From Candidatus Iainarchaeum sp. (GTDB taxonomy: Archaea > Iainarchaeota > Iainarchaeia > Iainarchaeales > DTGL01), in contig JAOAJX010000005.1 of the NCBI GenBank assembly GCA_026413945.1, positions 1 to 64,000 on the forward strand: a stretch of 64,000 nucleotides of DNA. Direction: 5' to 3'. The first letter of the stretch is position 1, and each line of letters starts with the position of its first letter. The notes under the pieces were generated by a model that made no database searches, had not been told where the DNA came from, and saw nothing but the letters and a program-made list of their open reading frames with translations. This document shows positions 26,902 through 35,427 of the stretch, piece by piece. Made by a program: the position numbers and the translations under genes.

Positions 26902-27519
26902 ATGCATAATAAAGAAAAAATTAGGACAGAGGTTCCATTGCTTAATCTAGAACTCTCCAAATTATTCGGTAACAAAAAGCTATTCATACTAATTGTGACA
27001 CAACTTTTCCTTTTAGCAGGTACTGCACTCATGGTTTACAAAATATTAGAACCATCCTTTGAACACATGTCTTTAAAGGTTTCAAATGACTCTCGTAGCT
27101 ATATTGCCTTAGCCCTTTTTGTGTGCTCTTTGTTTGTAATAAACAAAGCACTAAAAAAGAAAAAAAGCAGACTCTACATGTTGCAACTAGAGGCTGGCGA
27201 AACTCTTAAAAGAAACTTTAAGCAAAAAGTAAAAGCCCAAAAAGAAAATCCATTTGGCATAGCTCTGCTTTTGCTTGAGTTTATACTAGTTATTGTGCTC
27301 GCCGGTGCTATAGATGCCTATCTCATAATAAAAGATACGCATACAGAAATGCTTTCATATCAAGAAGAATTTTTTTTATTTGTGGCAAAGGTGCTTATAT
27401 TCTTAGCAATACTTTTTTTTGTGGTTTGGCTGCACAGATATGCTAGCAGTTTCGACTCAATAAAGTTTAGAGGCAGAAGCGCAATCAAAATACTCCGAGA
27501 TAGGAAAGCTTGTCCATAA
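26902..27519 (+). CDS. Four-helix membrane protein of unknown function
   Basis: Not recognised. About 205 aa from ATG 26902; the track's TTG 26848 start has no Shine-Dalgarno support. Four hydrophobic segments are visible (LFILIVTQLFLLAGTALMVY, YIALALFVCSLFVI, IALLLLEFILVIVLAGAIDAYL, VAKVLIFLAILFFVVWL). A positively charged loop lies between helices 2 and 3. It directly follows the archaeosortase-like gene and may be co-transcribed, or leaderless from a TATA-like run near 26875. It converges with kae1, 15 bases away. Confidence 0.7.
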   Translation: MHNKEKIRTEVPLLNLELSKLFGNKKLFILIVTQLFLLAGTALMVYKILEPSFEHMSLKVSNDSRSYIALALFVCSLFVINKALKKKKSRLYMLQLEAGETLKRNFKQKVKAQKENPFGIALLLLEFILVIVLAGAIDAYLIIKDTHTEMLSYQEEFFLFVAKVLIFLAILFFVVWLHRYASSFDSIKFRGRSAIKILRDRKACP

Positions 27520-27534
27520 AATGTTGGCATTAGG

Positions 27535-28539
27535 TTAAGCCCAAAGTATTTTTTCTTCCTCCAATCTCATTCTTTGTTTTATTTGACTACTTCCAATTTC
27601 AGTTTTTTTGCCATACAAATACTCTAATATCCCAAGCCAAGCAATCATCACGCCATTGTCTACACAAAACTTATTTTGCGGAACCAAAAATTTTGTATTA
27701 CGAGAAATGCACATCTTAAACATAATGTTGCGAAGTGCTTTGCTTGCGGCCACCCCACCCACAAGCAAAACCTCAGTTTTTTCAGTATAGGCAAGCGCCC
27801 TTTCAGTGGCTTCCGTAAGCATTGCAAACGCGTTGTGAAGTGTACTAAAAACAAGATTTTCTTTATTGGTTTTTCCTACCAATCTCTTGGCCGCGGTTTC
27901 AAGGCCAGCGAAAGCCAGATCCGTCCCTTTCACAGTATAGGGAAGAAAAAGGTATTTTTTGCCTCTAAAGTAAATTTCATCCAAAGTAGGGCCTGCAGGA
28001 AAGCCGTAGCCGAGTGCTCTGCCGAAAGAATCGAGCATATTTCCAAGACCAATATCTAAAGTTTCACCGAATACCCTGTAAGCGCCATCTTTAAAAGAGA
28101 TTATCTGAGTATTCCCACCACTCACGTAAACTATTAAAGGATCCTTAGCTTTAGTTTCAAGCTTTCCTATCTCGATGTGTGCTAAGCAATGATTAACAGG
28201 AATAAGTGGCTTCCCATTTTTTAAAGCAATAGCTCTTGCACAAGTAGCCCCCACTTTCAAGCATGGGCCAAGTCCTGGACCACGAGCAAATGAAACAATA
28301 TCACAATCACTTATTTTAATTTTTGCCTCATCAAGTGCTTCTTTAATTATTTTTGGAGCATTGTCCAAGTGCTTTTTTGCTGCTTCTTGTGGCCTTATTC
28401 CACCATCAGATAAGAATGAAATCCTCTTATCAGCTATAACCTTGCCCTTTGAATCTACAATGCCAACTCCAAATGTATGGGCTGTGCTCTCAATCCCTAA
28501 GCAAATCTTTTTCTCCAAAAGCACCATTCTCGGCTTCAT
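27535..28539 (-). CDS. kae1: KEOPS subunit Kae1 (TsaD family), t6A synthesis
   Basis: Catalytic subunit transferring threonylcarbamoyl to A37 of tRNA. It shows GIESTAHTFG, the metal-binding HCLAHIE, VSGGNTQI, GNMLDSFGRALG and CVDNGVMIAW. About 334 aa with no C-terminal kinase domain, so it is not a Kae1-Bud32 fusion. ATG at 28539 overlaps the eS31 stop (TAATG) and is preferred to the track start, which would overlap eS31 by ten bases. Confidence 0.95.
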   Translation of the reverse strand: MKPRMVLLEKKICLGIESTAHTFGVGIVDSKGKVIADKRISFLSDGGIRPQEAAKKHLDNAPKIIKEALDEAKIKISDCDIVSFARGPGLGPCLKVGATCARAIALKNGKPLIPVNHCLAHIEIGKLETKAKDPLIVYVSGGNTQIISFKDGAYRVFGETLDIGLGNMLDSFGRALGYGFPAGPTLDEIYFRGKKYLFLPYTVKGTDLAFAGLETAAKRLVGKTNKENLVFSTLHNAFAMLTEATERALAYTEKTEVLLVGGVAASKALRNIMFKMCISRNTKFLVPQNKFCVDNGVMIAWLGILEYLYGKKTEIGSSQIKQRMRLEEEKILWA

Positions 28540-28715
28540 TATTTCCATTTAGTATAGCCGCAATAACCACAGGTTAAACGGTCTTTATGCTCAGCCAAGA
28601 AAACTCCTGGGCCACATTTTGAGCAGTAAAATCTGTTTCTGCTTACTCCAGCGCCACCACATTCATAAAACTTTGATTTTAAGTGCTTTTTGCTATTTTT
28701 TTTGTTTTTATTCAT
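28539..28715 (-). CDS. rps27ae: Small-subunit ribosomal protein eS31 (S27Ae)
   Basis: A 58-aa zinc-ribbon protein missed by the ORF track. The end CSKCGPGVFLAEHKDRLTCG followed by YCGYTKWK is diagnostic of eS31 and carries the four zinc-binding Cys. The N-terminus is short and Lys-rich. It starts 4 bases after the eS24 stop and overlaps kae1 by one base, so it sits in a continuous operon. Confidence 0.96.
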   Translation of the reverse strand: MNKNKKNSKKHLKSKFYECGGAGVSRNRFYCSKCGPGVFLAEHKDRLTCGYCGYTKWK

Positions 28716-28719
28716 CTAA

Positions 28720-29040
28720 TCACTTCGCATTTTTTTCATCAACAACTTTTTTTCCTTTCTGATCAGTCTTTTCAGTTCCTCTAGAGAGTATATGCTTCGG
28801 CTCAAACCTTTTCAGCAAGTCGCTGTTTTTATATAAGTGTGCTTCTCCAAAGCATCGTCTCTCGCCGAATCGCCTCTTAATATATCTTATTACAATATTT
28901 GATTCATTAGTATTTTTTAATTGTGCAATTCTTTTTTTTACCTCATCTCTCTTAAAAACCAAAGCACCTTTGATTTCAAATATTATTTCCTCTCGACCAA
29001 CTACTGGATTACTTATATCTTCTTTTATTTCTATTTCCAT
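28720..29040 (-). CDS. rps24e: Small-subunit ribosomal protein eS24
   Basis: A 106-aa ribosomal protein. MEIEIKEDISNPVVGREEIIFEI and the RRFGERRCFGEAHLYKN motif match eS24. The lysine-rich tail is slightly longer than average. The start follows GGTGATTTT. It lies in the conserved archaeal cluster rpoE-spt4-rps24e-rps27ae-kae1. Confidence 0.96.
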   Translation of the reverse strand: MEIEIKEDISNPVVGREEIIFEIKGALVFKRDEVKKRIAQLKNTNESNIVIRYIKRRFGERRCFGEAHLYKNSDLLKRFEPKHILSRGTEKTDQKGKKVVDEKNAK

Positions 29041-29044
29041 AAAA

Positions 29045-29239
29045 TCACCTGCTTATCCTAAGGGCATATTTTCCTGGTGTGCTTATACCCATTTTTGAGG
29101 CAATCTCTGATTTCTCCGGATTTAGCAGAAGTACATATCCGCGCCAAAAAGTTGTTAGCGCTTTTGATCCACAATTTGGACACTCACTTCCTTTCTCAAT
29201 AACTCTTCTGCAATTCCTACAAACTTTGTCACGCTCCAT
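29045..29239 (-). CDS. spt4: Transcription elongation factor Spt4
   Basis: A small zinc-binding partner of Spt5 that clamps RNA polymerase during elongation (also called RpoE2). CRNCRRVIEKGSECPNCGS supplies the four Cys, and TTFWRGYVLLLNPEKSEIA is the typical core. 64 aa. The ATG overlaps the rpoE stop (TAATG). Confidence 0.96.
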   Translation of the reverse strand: MERDKVCRNCRRVIEKGSECPNCGSKALTTFWRGYVLLLNPEKSEIASKMGISTPGKYALRISR

Positions 29240-29892
29240 TACTTACCACCTTTCTCCTTCTGCTTCTTATCTTTGTCTTCAGAAACTTTAATCGGTTTCT
29301 TCTGTGGCTTATCTTTATCTTTTTTTTCCTTCGTTTTACCACTTCTCGCGTCTTTTATCTGCTGTTCAACCCATTGCTGTTTTCCTAAAAATGGCTGACG
29401 CATAGTTAATCCAATCTTCGAATCAGAAATGCTACCTTTGAGGCTTATACTTACAATTCTAGCTAAGACTTTGTCATTAATCCCTATTTTTAACTTACTC
29501 TCTTTTGAAACAAAAACCGAATTTTTTGAATCATAGTTTAGATACTCATCAATTATTTGGCTCACATGCACAAGGCCTTCTATTGGCCCTATCCTTACAA
29601 ATAAACCAAAGTCAGCCGTTTCGTTTACCACTCCTTCAACAATTTCGTGCATTACAGGTCTAAAAGCCAAAAACTCAAGCTCAGTATCATAATAAACTGC
29701 TCCATCACCATGCACTATTTTACCTTCACCACTTTTTTTAGCGTTGATTACTGCCACTATAACACCTATATCTTCGTCTATAATTCCTTCGTATTGTTCT
29801 TGTGCTAGTTCAAGTAAAGCCTTTTTCATTTTTACGCCAAGCTTTACTGGCGGAACCCTAAGTTTATCCTTTACACGAACAACTTCAAACAC
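29239..29892 (-). CDS. rpoE1: RNA polymerase subunit RpoE (Rpb7)
   Basis: Stalk subunit of archaeal RNA polymerase, pairing with RpoF. An N-terminal RNP-like domain (RVPPVKLG) is followed by an S1 RNA-binding domain (GLFVRIGPIEGLVHVSQI). A ~45-residue Lys/Glu/Asp tail is unusual. GTG at 29892 is preferred: it follows GGAAGTGAT at normal spacing and puts RVPP at residues 12-15 as in relatives. The track start would use the codon inside that motif. Product 217 aa. Confidence 0.94.
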   Translation of the reverse strand: MFEVVRVKDKLRVPPVKLGVKMKKALLELAQEQYEGIIDEDIGVIVAVINAKKSGEGKIVHGDGAVYYDTELEFLAFRPVMHEIVEGVVNETADFGLFVRIGPIEGLVHVSQIIDEYLNYDSKNSVFVSKESKLKIGINDKVLARIVSISLKGSISDSKIGLTMRQPFLGKQQWVEQQIKDARSGKTKEKKDKDKPQKKPIKVSEDKDKKQKEKGGK

Positions 29893-30283
29893 ATACATCA
29901 CTTCCGAAAATTTTTTTATTTCTCAGATAAATAACCTTCCCACCATAACTTTTAATTAATTTCTTAAGTCTCTGATCATGGGTTGCAACAAGAAAGCCTT
30001 TTTTTGATAGACGTGCTAGATCTTTATCCGCATTTTTAGAAAGCATAACTACTTTGATATTTTTATGCTCTAAAATTTTAACAGCTATTTTTGCCCTTTT
30101 CGCAACAGATGTTTCTGCACCTTTTGATTTGGCAATTTTTCTAATTTCGTTTATAACACTTTGTGGAACAAAAATTTCACATAAACCAAAGCTTTTAGTA
30201 AGTTCATCGAATAAGTCAACCTTTTTTTCGATAGAATAAAGTATTATATTAGTATCTAAGGCAATTCTACTGTGCGATCCCAT
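29885..30283 (-). CDS. PIN-domain protein, Fcf1/Utp24-like
   Basis: Predicted endonuclease-fold protein of 132 aa. The acidic residues of the PIN active site are visible in ALDTNIIL, INEIRKIA, ADKDLARL and VATHDQRLKK. This family sits between aIF2-gamma and rpoE in many archaea and is related to eukaryotic Fcf1/Utp24, which acts in rRNA maturation. That role is inferred. It has no antitoxin neighbour, so a toxin role is unlikely. ATG 30283 has GGAGGTTAG at good spacing. It overlaps aIF2-gamma by 17 bases. Confidence 0.88.
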   Translation of the reverse strand: MGSHSRIALDTNIILYSIEKKVDLFDELTKSFGLCEIFVPQSVINEIRKIAKSKGAETSVAKRAKIAVKILEHKNIKVVMLSKNADKDLARLSKKGFLVATHDQRLKKLIKSYGGKVIYLRNKKIFGSDVCV

Positions 30284-31481
30284 ACGCAACTAACCTCCAT
30301 CTCATCTCGTGCTGTTTGCTTATTGCAATCGTTTGCCCTTTCCAAAAAGAGGCCTCTTTTTTAAGCTGCGCACTTATCTTATTGCCCTGAACTTTCTTAA
30401 CAATCGCAAGCGAAGTCATGGTTCCAATAGTCAATACTAAAGACTCCCCAATTTTTATGCTCTGTATCGCTTTTGAAGTGGTTCTATCCATATAATGTAC
30501 TTCCAGCTCAATTTCTTTAGCAGGCTCTGGTAACGTTCCAACAGCGCCGATAAGCTGCCCTTTCATCTGGTCGTTCTGGGTTGTACTTGGATCTAAAGTT
30601 GTTTCTATTGCTATTAGGCCGCCAGGCTTTGCAAAATCGAGCTTTCCAGAGGCTGTGCTTATATTGCAAACAGTTGTGATAACCTTTTTACCATCAAAAC
30701 CAGGGCTTATTTCTATGGCATCACCAACCTTCACTGATCCTTGCAATATAGTACCGCCCAATACACCACCAAACATTTTATCAATCTCTGTTCCGGGGAT
30801 GTTTACATCAAAAGATCGACCACAATACATCTTCAGTGGCTTATTTTCATCTAATAGTGGGCTTTTTATATGTGTTTCCAAAGCTTCAATAAGTGCACTT
30901 ATATTCACTTTCAAATGTGCTGCCGTTGGTATTACTGGAGCACTGACAGAATATGACTTCAAAAATTTTTGTATCTGTGCATAATTCTTGAGAGCTTCAT
31001 CCTTCGTCACAAGATCTATCTTATTCTGTACCACTACGATCTGATCTATTTTACTCATCTTTATAGCATTGAGATGCTCTATAGTTTGTGCTTGTGGGCA
31101 GTCTTCATTAGCAGCAACAACAAGTATGGCCCCATGCATTAGCGCTGCGCCACTAAGCATTGTAGTCATCAAAGTTTCGTGGCCAGGTGCATCGACAAAG
31201 GAAACTTTCCTTTGGAATACTCCATGAGCTTTGCATTTTGGGCAGTTTTCTTCAACAGAAAAATATGTTCCACAATTTGGGCATTTATAAAAATTAGCAT
31301 CAGCATAACCTATTCTTATTGATATGCCTCTTTTTAACTCCTCGCTATGAGTATCCACCCATTTACCAGTGAGTGCTTCTACTAGGCTTGTTTTACCAGC
31401 ATCCACATGGCCTATAAGACCTATATTAACACTTGATTGCACATCTCTGTCTGGTTTTTTTTCTTTTTTAGTTTTTTTCAA
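30267..31481 (-). CDS. eif2g: Translation initiation factor aIF2 subunit gamma
   Basis: GTPase that carries initiator Met-tRNA to the small subunit. G1 is GHVDAGKTSL, G3 DAPGHE, G4 QNKID. A zinc ribbon (CPNCGTYFSVEENCPKC) lies at about 69-85. 404 aa, typical. The start is TTG behind GAGGCGGT. It lies in the usual eS6-aIF2gamma-PIN-rpoE order. Confidence 0.97.
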   Translation of the reverse strand: MKKTKKEKKPDRDVQSSVNIGLIGHVDAGKTSLVEALTGKWVDTHSEELKRGISIRIGYADANFYKCPNCGTYFSVEENCPKCKAHGVFQRKVSFVDAPGHETLMTTMLSGAALMHGAILVVAANEDCPQAQTIEHLNAIKMSKIDQIVVVQNKIDLVTKDEALKNYAQIQKFLKSYSVSAPVIPTAAHLKVNISALIEALETHIKSPLLDENKPLKMYCGRSFDVNIPGTEIDKMFGGVLGGTILQGSVKVGDAIEISPGFDGKKVITTVCNISTASGKLDFAKPGGLIAIETTLDPSTTQNDQMKGQLIGAVGTLPEPAKEIELEVHYMDRTTSKAIQSIKIGESLVLTIGTMTSLAIVKKVQGNKISAQLKKEASFWKGQTIAISKQHEMRWRLVAYGIAQ

Positions 31482-31517
31482 TCTACCGCCTCTTTAAATC
31501 TTCTATTTGGTCATTAC

Positions 31518-31907
31518 CTATGTCCCTTTGCTTTCCGCCTTTTCTTCTTTTCCAAGCACCTTTTCTATTGGTTCTTCACCATATTTTGTTATTTTAAGGT
31601 TCAACTGGTTTATGTCTTCAGCAATCACATTGCCTCTAACCCTTTTCCTTTTCATAATTCCTTTTTCTTTAGGTCTATACCCAACCCCCGCTTTGAGAAG
31701 AACCATCGGCCTAGTAACTCCTTCAACAGTTGGTTTCATTGGAAAGCCACATTTATCGCTACCACCAGTTATTTTTGCTTTGTAACCCTTTAGGTTTAAA
31801 ACATCAAGTTCTACTTCCGAGCCTATTTTTTTGCCTAAAAAAACCGGCTTTGGAAAATTTATGTTGTATGCTTTCCTTGTTTTTGGATCACTAATTACAA
31901 TATTCAT
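31518..31907 (-). CDS. rps6e: Small-subunit ribosomal protein eS6
   Basis: A 129-aa archaeal-length eS6. The pattern KITGGSDKCGFPMKPTV and RRPMV-like TRPMVLLKAGVGYRPKEKG are diagnostic, followed by KRKRVRGNVI. The start follows GGTGATAT. It lies between aIF5B and aIF2-gamma. Confidence 0.97.
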   Translation of the reverse strand: MNIVISDPKTRKAYNINFPKPVFLGKKIGSEVELDVLNLKGYKAKITGGSDKCGFPMKPTVEGVTRPMVLLKAGVGYRPKEKGIMKRKRVRGNVIAEDINQLNLKITKYGEEPIEKVLGKEEKAESKGT

Positions 31908-31918
31908 ATATCACCACC

Positions 31919-33658
31919 TTAACAGTTCAACAACTTCTTGCTGATTTCATTTATTTCAGCTAAAACACCATGTTCCTCTGCATTTAAATCAAATTCCTTT
32001 AACATAAAAAGATCTCTTTTGCTGATAACACTATAAAGCACACTGTCCTCTTTTATATTCCTGCCAACGACACCGCCTTCAACGGCAATTGCAACTTCTT
32101 GATTCGCAAGTGCCTCATCAATATCTTTTTTGTCACATTGAATTGATGTAATTTTTCCCACTATTTTACCATTTTCGTTCATTAACTCAATGTTTCTCTT
32201 TATTCTACCAGCCAATACTTTTACACCAAATATTGCCGGATCTTTTTTCCTGAAAACATATCTGCTTAGAACTTGAACTTTTGCTGGCCAGACTATCTTT
32301 TTATTCTGTTCCATTTTGATTTCTGCTTCTTTCTCAATCCTCCATTTTAGGTATTCCTCTATTAGCGTATATATTACATCCCCTTTAAATATTTTAATAT
32401 TTAGTTTATCAGCTTCTTCTTGGGCATAACAATCAACATCTACTGAAAAGCCAAGTATAACTGCTTCAAGTGGCATGCTTTCTTTTACAGACGCCGCTTC
32501 CACAACATCTTTTTTCGTTATTGTGCCAATGTCTGCACTGCCAACCATTATTCTTCTTGAATTAAGCATCGAAACAAGTGCTTCAAGTGATCCTAGTGCA
32601 TTTGCCTTCACGATAACGCCTTTTTTGTTTTTAACAATAACAGACTCAATCTCACCTTCTATAATTTTATCAGCATTTTTTGCTGAGGCAAGTAAAAGCG
32701 GAGAACCAGCTAACGCATCGTCAAGGTTAGGCGCAGCTATCTTTATCCCACATGCTGCACTTACTTTTTTAACAGAAGTAAAAGCTGCTCTCTTGTCAGA
32801 TATCTCATTTAATGGTTTTGGTTTAAGGAGAGCTCTTACCTTGGTCTTTATAATGCCATTACGCCCGCCGACAACAATTACATCATTTACGGCTAAGGTG
32901 CCAGCTAATAATATAACATCAATTGTTTTACCAAGGCCAAAATCCTCTTTTGTCTCCAATACTACACCAAAAGCTTCTTCTTGGCTTATCTCGAGTTTTT
33001 TGCTCATAAATTTTTGACTGAGTCCAGCAATGAGTACCAAAAGTTCAGGAATACCTTCACCAGTTTTACCTGAACATGGTACCAAAGCAACCTGTTTCCT
33101 AAAATCTGAGCAATTATCAAATCTTTCACTTGTGAAGCCAAGCTCAAACATTTTTCCAACGACAGAATATAACTTTTCATCAAGTTCAACTATAGCTTCC
33201 TTTGATTGTTTTTTCATATTATCTATGAAACTGCCTTTTTTTGAAATCCAATTAGTAAGGGTATCAATTTTCGTTAAAGCTATGATAAAAGGAGTTCTAT
33301 ACTTCTTAAGTATTTCAATAGATTCAATAGTTTGGTGTTGTATTCCTTGATTTATGTCAACAACCAAAAGCGCCAAATCAGCATTGCTTCCACCCCTTCT
33401 TCTAAGGTTAACAAAAGCTTCATGACCCGGAGTATCTATAAAGAGAACACCAGGTATACTAAGCTTAAAGCCAAACCTTTCAAGAAGATCTGCACTTTCC
33501 TTTTCTATTATATGCTTTGGTATTTCAGTAGCCCCAATATGCTGAGTTATTTTTCCAGGTTCACGCTCTGCAACAATAGTTCCACGTATTGTATCAAGTA
33601 AAGTTGTTTTCCCATGATCAACATGTCCGAGTACTACAACTATTGGTTGCCTTAGCAT
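31919..33658 (-). CDS. infB: Translation initiation factor aIF5B
   Basis: GTPase that promotes subunit joining. GHVDHGKTTLLD, DTPGHEAF and LTKIDTL are the GTP motifs, followed by beta-barrel domains and the C-terminal tRNA-binding domain. ATG 33658 (579 aa) sits behind AAGGTGAG; the track's GTG three codons earlier has no such support. No intein is seen, although this gene hosts inteins in some archaea. Confidence 0.96.
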   Translation of the reverse strand: MLRQPIVVVLGHVDHGKTTLLDTIRGTIVAEREPGKITQHIGATEIPKHIIEKESADLLERFGFKLSIPGVLFIDTPGHEAFVNLRRRGGSNADLALLVVDINQGIQHQTIESIEILKKYRTPFIIALTKIDTLTNWISKKGSFIDNMKKQSKEAIVELDEKLYSVVGKMFELGFTSERFDNCSDFRKQVALVPCSGKTGEGIPELLVLIAGLSQKFMSKKLEISQEEAFGVVLETKEDFGLGKTIDVILLAGTLAVNDVIVVGGRNGIIKTKVRALLKPKPLNEISDKRAAFTSVKKVSAACGIKIAAPNLDDALAGSPLLLASAKNADKIIEGEIESVIVKNKKGVIVKANALGSLEALVSMLNSRRIMVGSADIGTITKKDVVEAASVKESMPLEAVILGFSVDVDCYAQEEADKLNIKIFKGDVIYTLIEEYLKWRIEKEAEIKMEQNKKIVWPAKVQVLSRYVFRKKDPAIFGVKVLAGRIKRNIELMNENGKIVGKITSIQCDKKDIDEALANQEVAIAVEGGVVGRNIKEDSVLYSVISKRDLFMLKEFDLNAEEHGVLAEINEISKKLLNC

Positions 33659-33667
33659 TTGTACCAC

Positions 33668-34105
33668 TCACCTTAAGCCCGTAGAACCAAAACCTTTTTC
33701 ACCTCTTTCTGTATTTTTGAGTGCATTAGTTTCTCTCAGCTTAAGCATTTCAAATTTGTTAAAAACGATTTGTGCGATTTTTTGTCCTCTTTCAATCTTA
33801 ACTTTCTTTTCACCTAGATTTATTAAAATTACTTTTATTTCACCCCTATAATTAGGATCAATAGTACCAGGAGTATTAAGCACAGTTATGCCATAATTCA
33901 TTGCTAAGCCACTTTTAGGCCTTATCTGTGCCTCAATTCCTTTTGGAAGCGCCATTCTTATACCAGTTCCAACAATTTTTATTTTGCCTGGTTCAATCTC
34001 TGTGCATTCATTTGAAAACAGATCATATCCAGCATCTCCAACTAATGCCTTTTCTGGCAATTTTGCTTTTTGATCAATCTTAACAATTAATGCCTCTTTT
34101 TTCAT
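33668..34105 (-). CDS. dut: dUTPase (dUTP diphosphatase)
   Basis: Hydrolyses dUTP to dUMP, keeping uracil out of DNA. All five motifs of the trimeric family are present: DAGYDLF, RPKSGLA, NTPGTIDPNYRGE, RGQKIAQIV and the C-terminal RGEKGFGSTG. 145 aa. ATG 34105 follows AAGTGAT; two upstream codons could also serve. The gene sits between ndk and infB, an unusual insertion in a translation cluster. Confidence 0.95.
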   Translation of the reverse strand: MKKEALIVKIDQKAKLPEKALVGDAGYDLFSNECTEIEPGKIKIVGTGIRMALPKGIEAQIRPKSGLAMNYGITVLNTPGTIDPNYRGEIKVILINLGEKKVKIERGQKIAQIVFNKFEMLKLRETNALKNTERGEKGFGSTGLR

Positions 34106-34157
34106 TTGCATCACTTAATAAAAAGTGCTGAAGGCACCTTTAGCGATTATGAGTAAA

Positions 34158-34655
34158 TCATACCTTGTTCTTACTGCTTATATTCGAAAGCTCGTCTCTT
34201 GAGTATATCACTGAGTTTAGGCCGTCATAGCTAAAAATTTCTTCTTTTTCAAAAAAGAGCTCTATTTCCTTTTTAGCCACAATGCTATCAGAAGATGCAT
34301 GAATTACGTTATTTTGCTGACTCATCGAATATTTGCCCCTTATCGTGCCGGGATCAGCATCACGACCGTTTGTTGAACCAACTAATTTGCGGACAACATT
34401 TACTGCATCAAGCCCTTCTACAATTGCAAGTACTACCGGCCCAGAGCTCATAAATGAAACCAAGCTATTGAAAAACGGTTTTCCCTTATGCTCTGCGTAA
34501 TGTTTTTCCAAAATTTGCCTTTCAATGATCTTCATCTTCATCGCAGAAATCTTGAGACCTTTTTTCTCGAAGGTTGAAATTATCTCACCAATAAGTCCCC
34601 TGGTGATTGCGTCTGGCTTTATTATAACAAGTGTCTGCTCATATGTTAAGGCCAT
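34158..34655 (-). CDS. ndk: Nucleoside diphosphate kinase
   Basis: Balances NTP and dNTP pools by phosphate transfer through an active-site His, seen in NNVIHASDS-like NNVIHASSDS. TLVIIKPDAITRGLIGEI and NGRDADPGTIRGKY are also typical. ATG 34655 has an AGGTGTG motif and gives 165 aa. The track's earlier ATG lies inside eL24. The extra C-terminal ~15 residues are slightly beyond the usual end. Confidence 0.95.
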   Translation of the reverse strand: MALTYEQTLVIIKPDAITRGLIGEIISTFEKKGLKISAMKMKIIERQILEKHYAEHKGKPFFNSLVSFMSSGPVVLAIVEGLDAVNVVRKLVGSTNGRDADPGTIRGKYSMSQQNNVIHASSDSIVAKKEIELFFEKEEIFSYDGLNSVIYSRDELSNISSKNKV

Positions 34656-34663
34656 TTTCACAC

Positions 34664-34828
34664 CTATTTTTGCTTGTTGACCCATTTTAGCTTAGAAGGG
34701 TTTCTGCTAAGCATAATCATATTCTTCTCACATTTTTTTGAACAAAAACAAAGTATTCGGCCAGCTTTTGTGACCATAATCTTACCTGTACCTTCCACTA
34801 TCTTATCTTTACAAAACGAACATTGCAA
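34664..34828 (-). CDS. rpl24e: Large-subunit ribosomal protein eL24
   Basis: A 54-aa zinc-binding protein missed by the track because it starts at TTG. The AGGTGAT motif overlaps the eS28 stop and sets the start. The four Cys are in CSFCKDKI and CFCSKKCEKN, and the end RNPSKLKWVN is diagnostic. It lies in the conserved eL8-eS28-eL24-ndk order. Confidence 0.95.
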   Translation of the reverse strand: MQCSFCKDKIVEGTGKIMVTKAGRILCFCSKKCEKNMIMLSRNPSKLKWVNKQK

Positions 34829-34837
34829 AAAAATCAC

Positions 34838-35044
34838 CTAGAACTCCTTTATTTCAGTGGCCTCAATTTCAGTGTCGAGAAGTGTAACTATATCTCCAAT
34901 CCTTGTATTTCCGCGTATATTTCTCCTCTTTATTCGACCTTTTTCCGGACCTTCTAATATTTGCACAAGAGCTTGCACTATCTCCCCTTGTACGCCTGTC
35001 CGTTTTATTATTTCAACAACTTTTGCTGGAGTACCTTCTGGCAT
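34838..35044 (-). CDS. rps28e: Small-subunit ribosomal protein eS28
   Basis: A 68-aa OB-fold ribosomal protein. GEIVQALVQILEGPEKGRI and RRNIRGNTRIGDIVTLLDTE with a C-terminal EIKEF are diagnostic. The ATG overlaps the eL8 stop (TAATG) and follows GGTGAAG. Confidence 0.97.
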   Translation of the reverse strand: MPEGTPAKVVEIIKRTGVQGEIVQALVQILEGPEKGRIKRRNIRGNTRIGDIVTLLDTEIEATEIKEF

Positions 35045-35418
35045 TACTTCACCTTACTTTCTTTTTTTGCCCTAACTTCTTGTATCTTTTTTATGATTTC
35101 AGCAAGCTCCTTTGCTGCGCTACCTGGTTCAGCAATGGCAACGCTACTTGCTGCTACATTTAGCCCTGCCTTTTCACCAAGTTCTTTTTTTGTCTTAACA
35201 AAACTATAAGTTATGCCTTTCTCATCACAAATCAAAGGTATATGCATAACTATTTCTTTCGGCTCAACATCTTGGGCTATCAAAACTAGTTTTGCTTCAC
35301 CCCTCTCAATAGATTTAGTAACTTCGTTTACACCTATCCTAAGTTTGCCACTTTCAGATATTCTCTGAAGCAGCCTGAGCTGTTCAGCGGCAAGTTCTTC
35401 TGATACATTAAACTCCAT
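35044..35418 (-). CDS. rpl7ae: Large-subunit ribosomal protein eL8 (L7Ae)
   Basis: Kink-turn RNA-binding protein that acts in the ribosome, in box C/D and H/ACA RNPs and in RNase P. The core GVNEVTKSIERGEAKLVLIAQDVEP and the C-terminal AAS-VAIAEPG loop are typical. 124 aa. It begins a minus-strand operon, with a strong TAGGAGG Shine-Dalgarno motif about 10 bases before the ATG. Confidence 0.97.
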   Translation of the reverse strand: MEFNVSEELAAEQLRLLQRISESGKLRIGVNEVTKSIERGEAKLVLIAQDVEPKEIVMHIPLICDEKGITYSFVKTKKELGEKAGLNVAASSVAIAEPGSAAKELAEIIKKIQEVRAKKESKVK

Positions 35419-35427
35419 AATCTAAGA

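Noticed and set aside
23212-28539. Kae1-Bud32 fusion
   Set aside because: The two are separate genes on opposite strands, about 4 kb apart.
29885-30283. PIN-domain toxin of a VapBC pair
   Set aside because: No antitoxin gene is adjacent, and its place between aIF2-gamma and rpoE with Fcf1-like sequence fits a housekeeping PIN protein.
32475-33017. 180-aa plus-strand ORF opposite aIF5B
   Set aside because: A shadow frame of a highly conserved gene, without a Shine-Dalgarno motif or family features.
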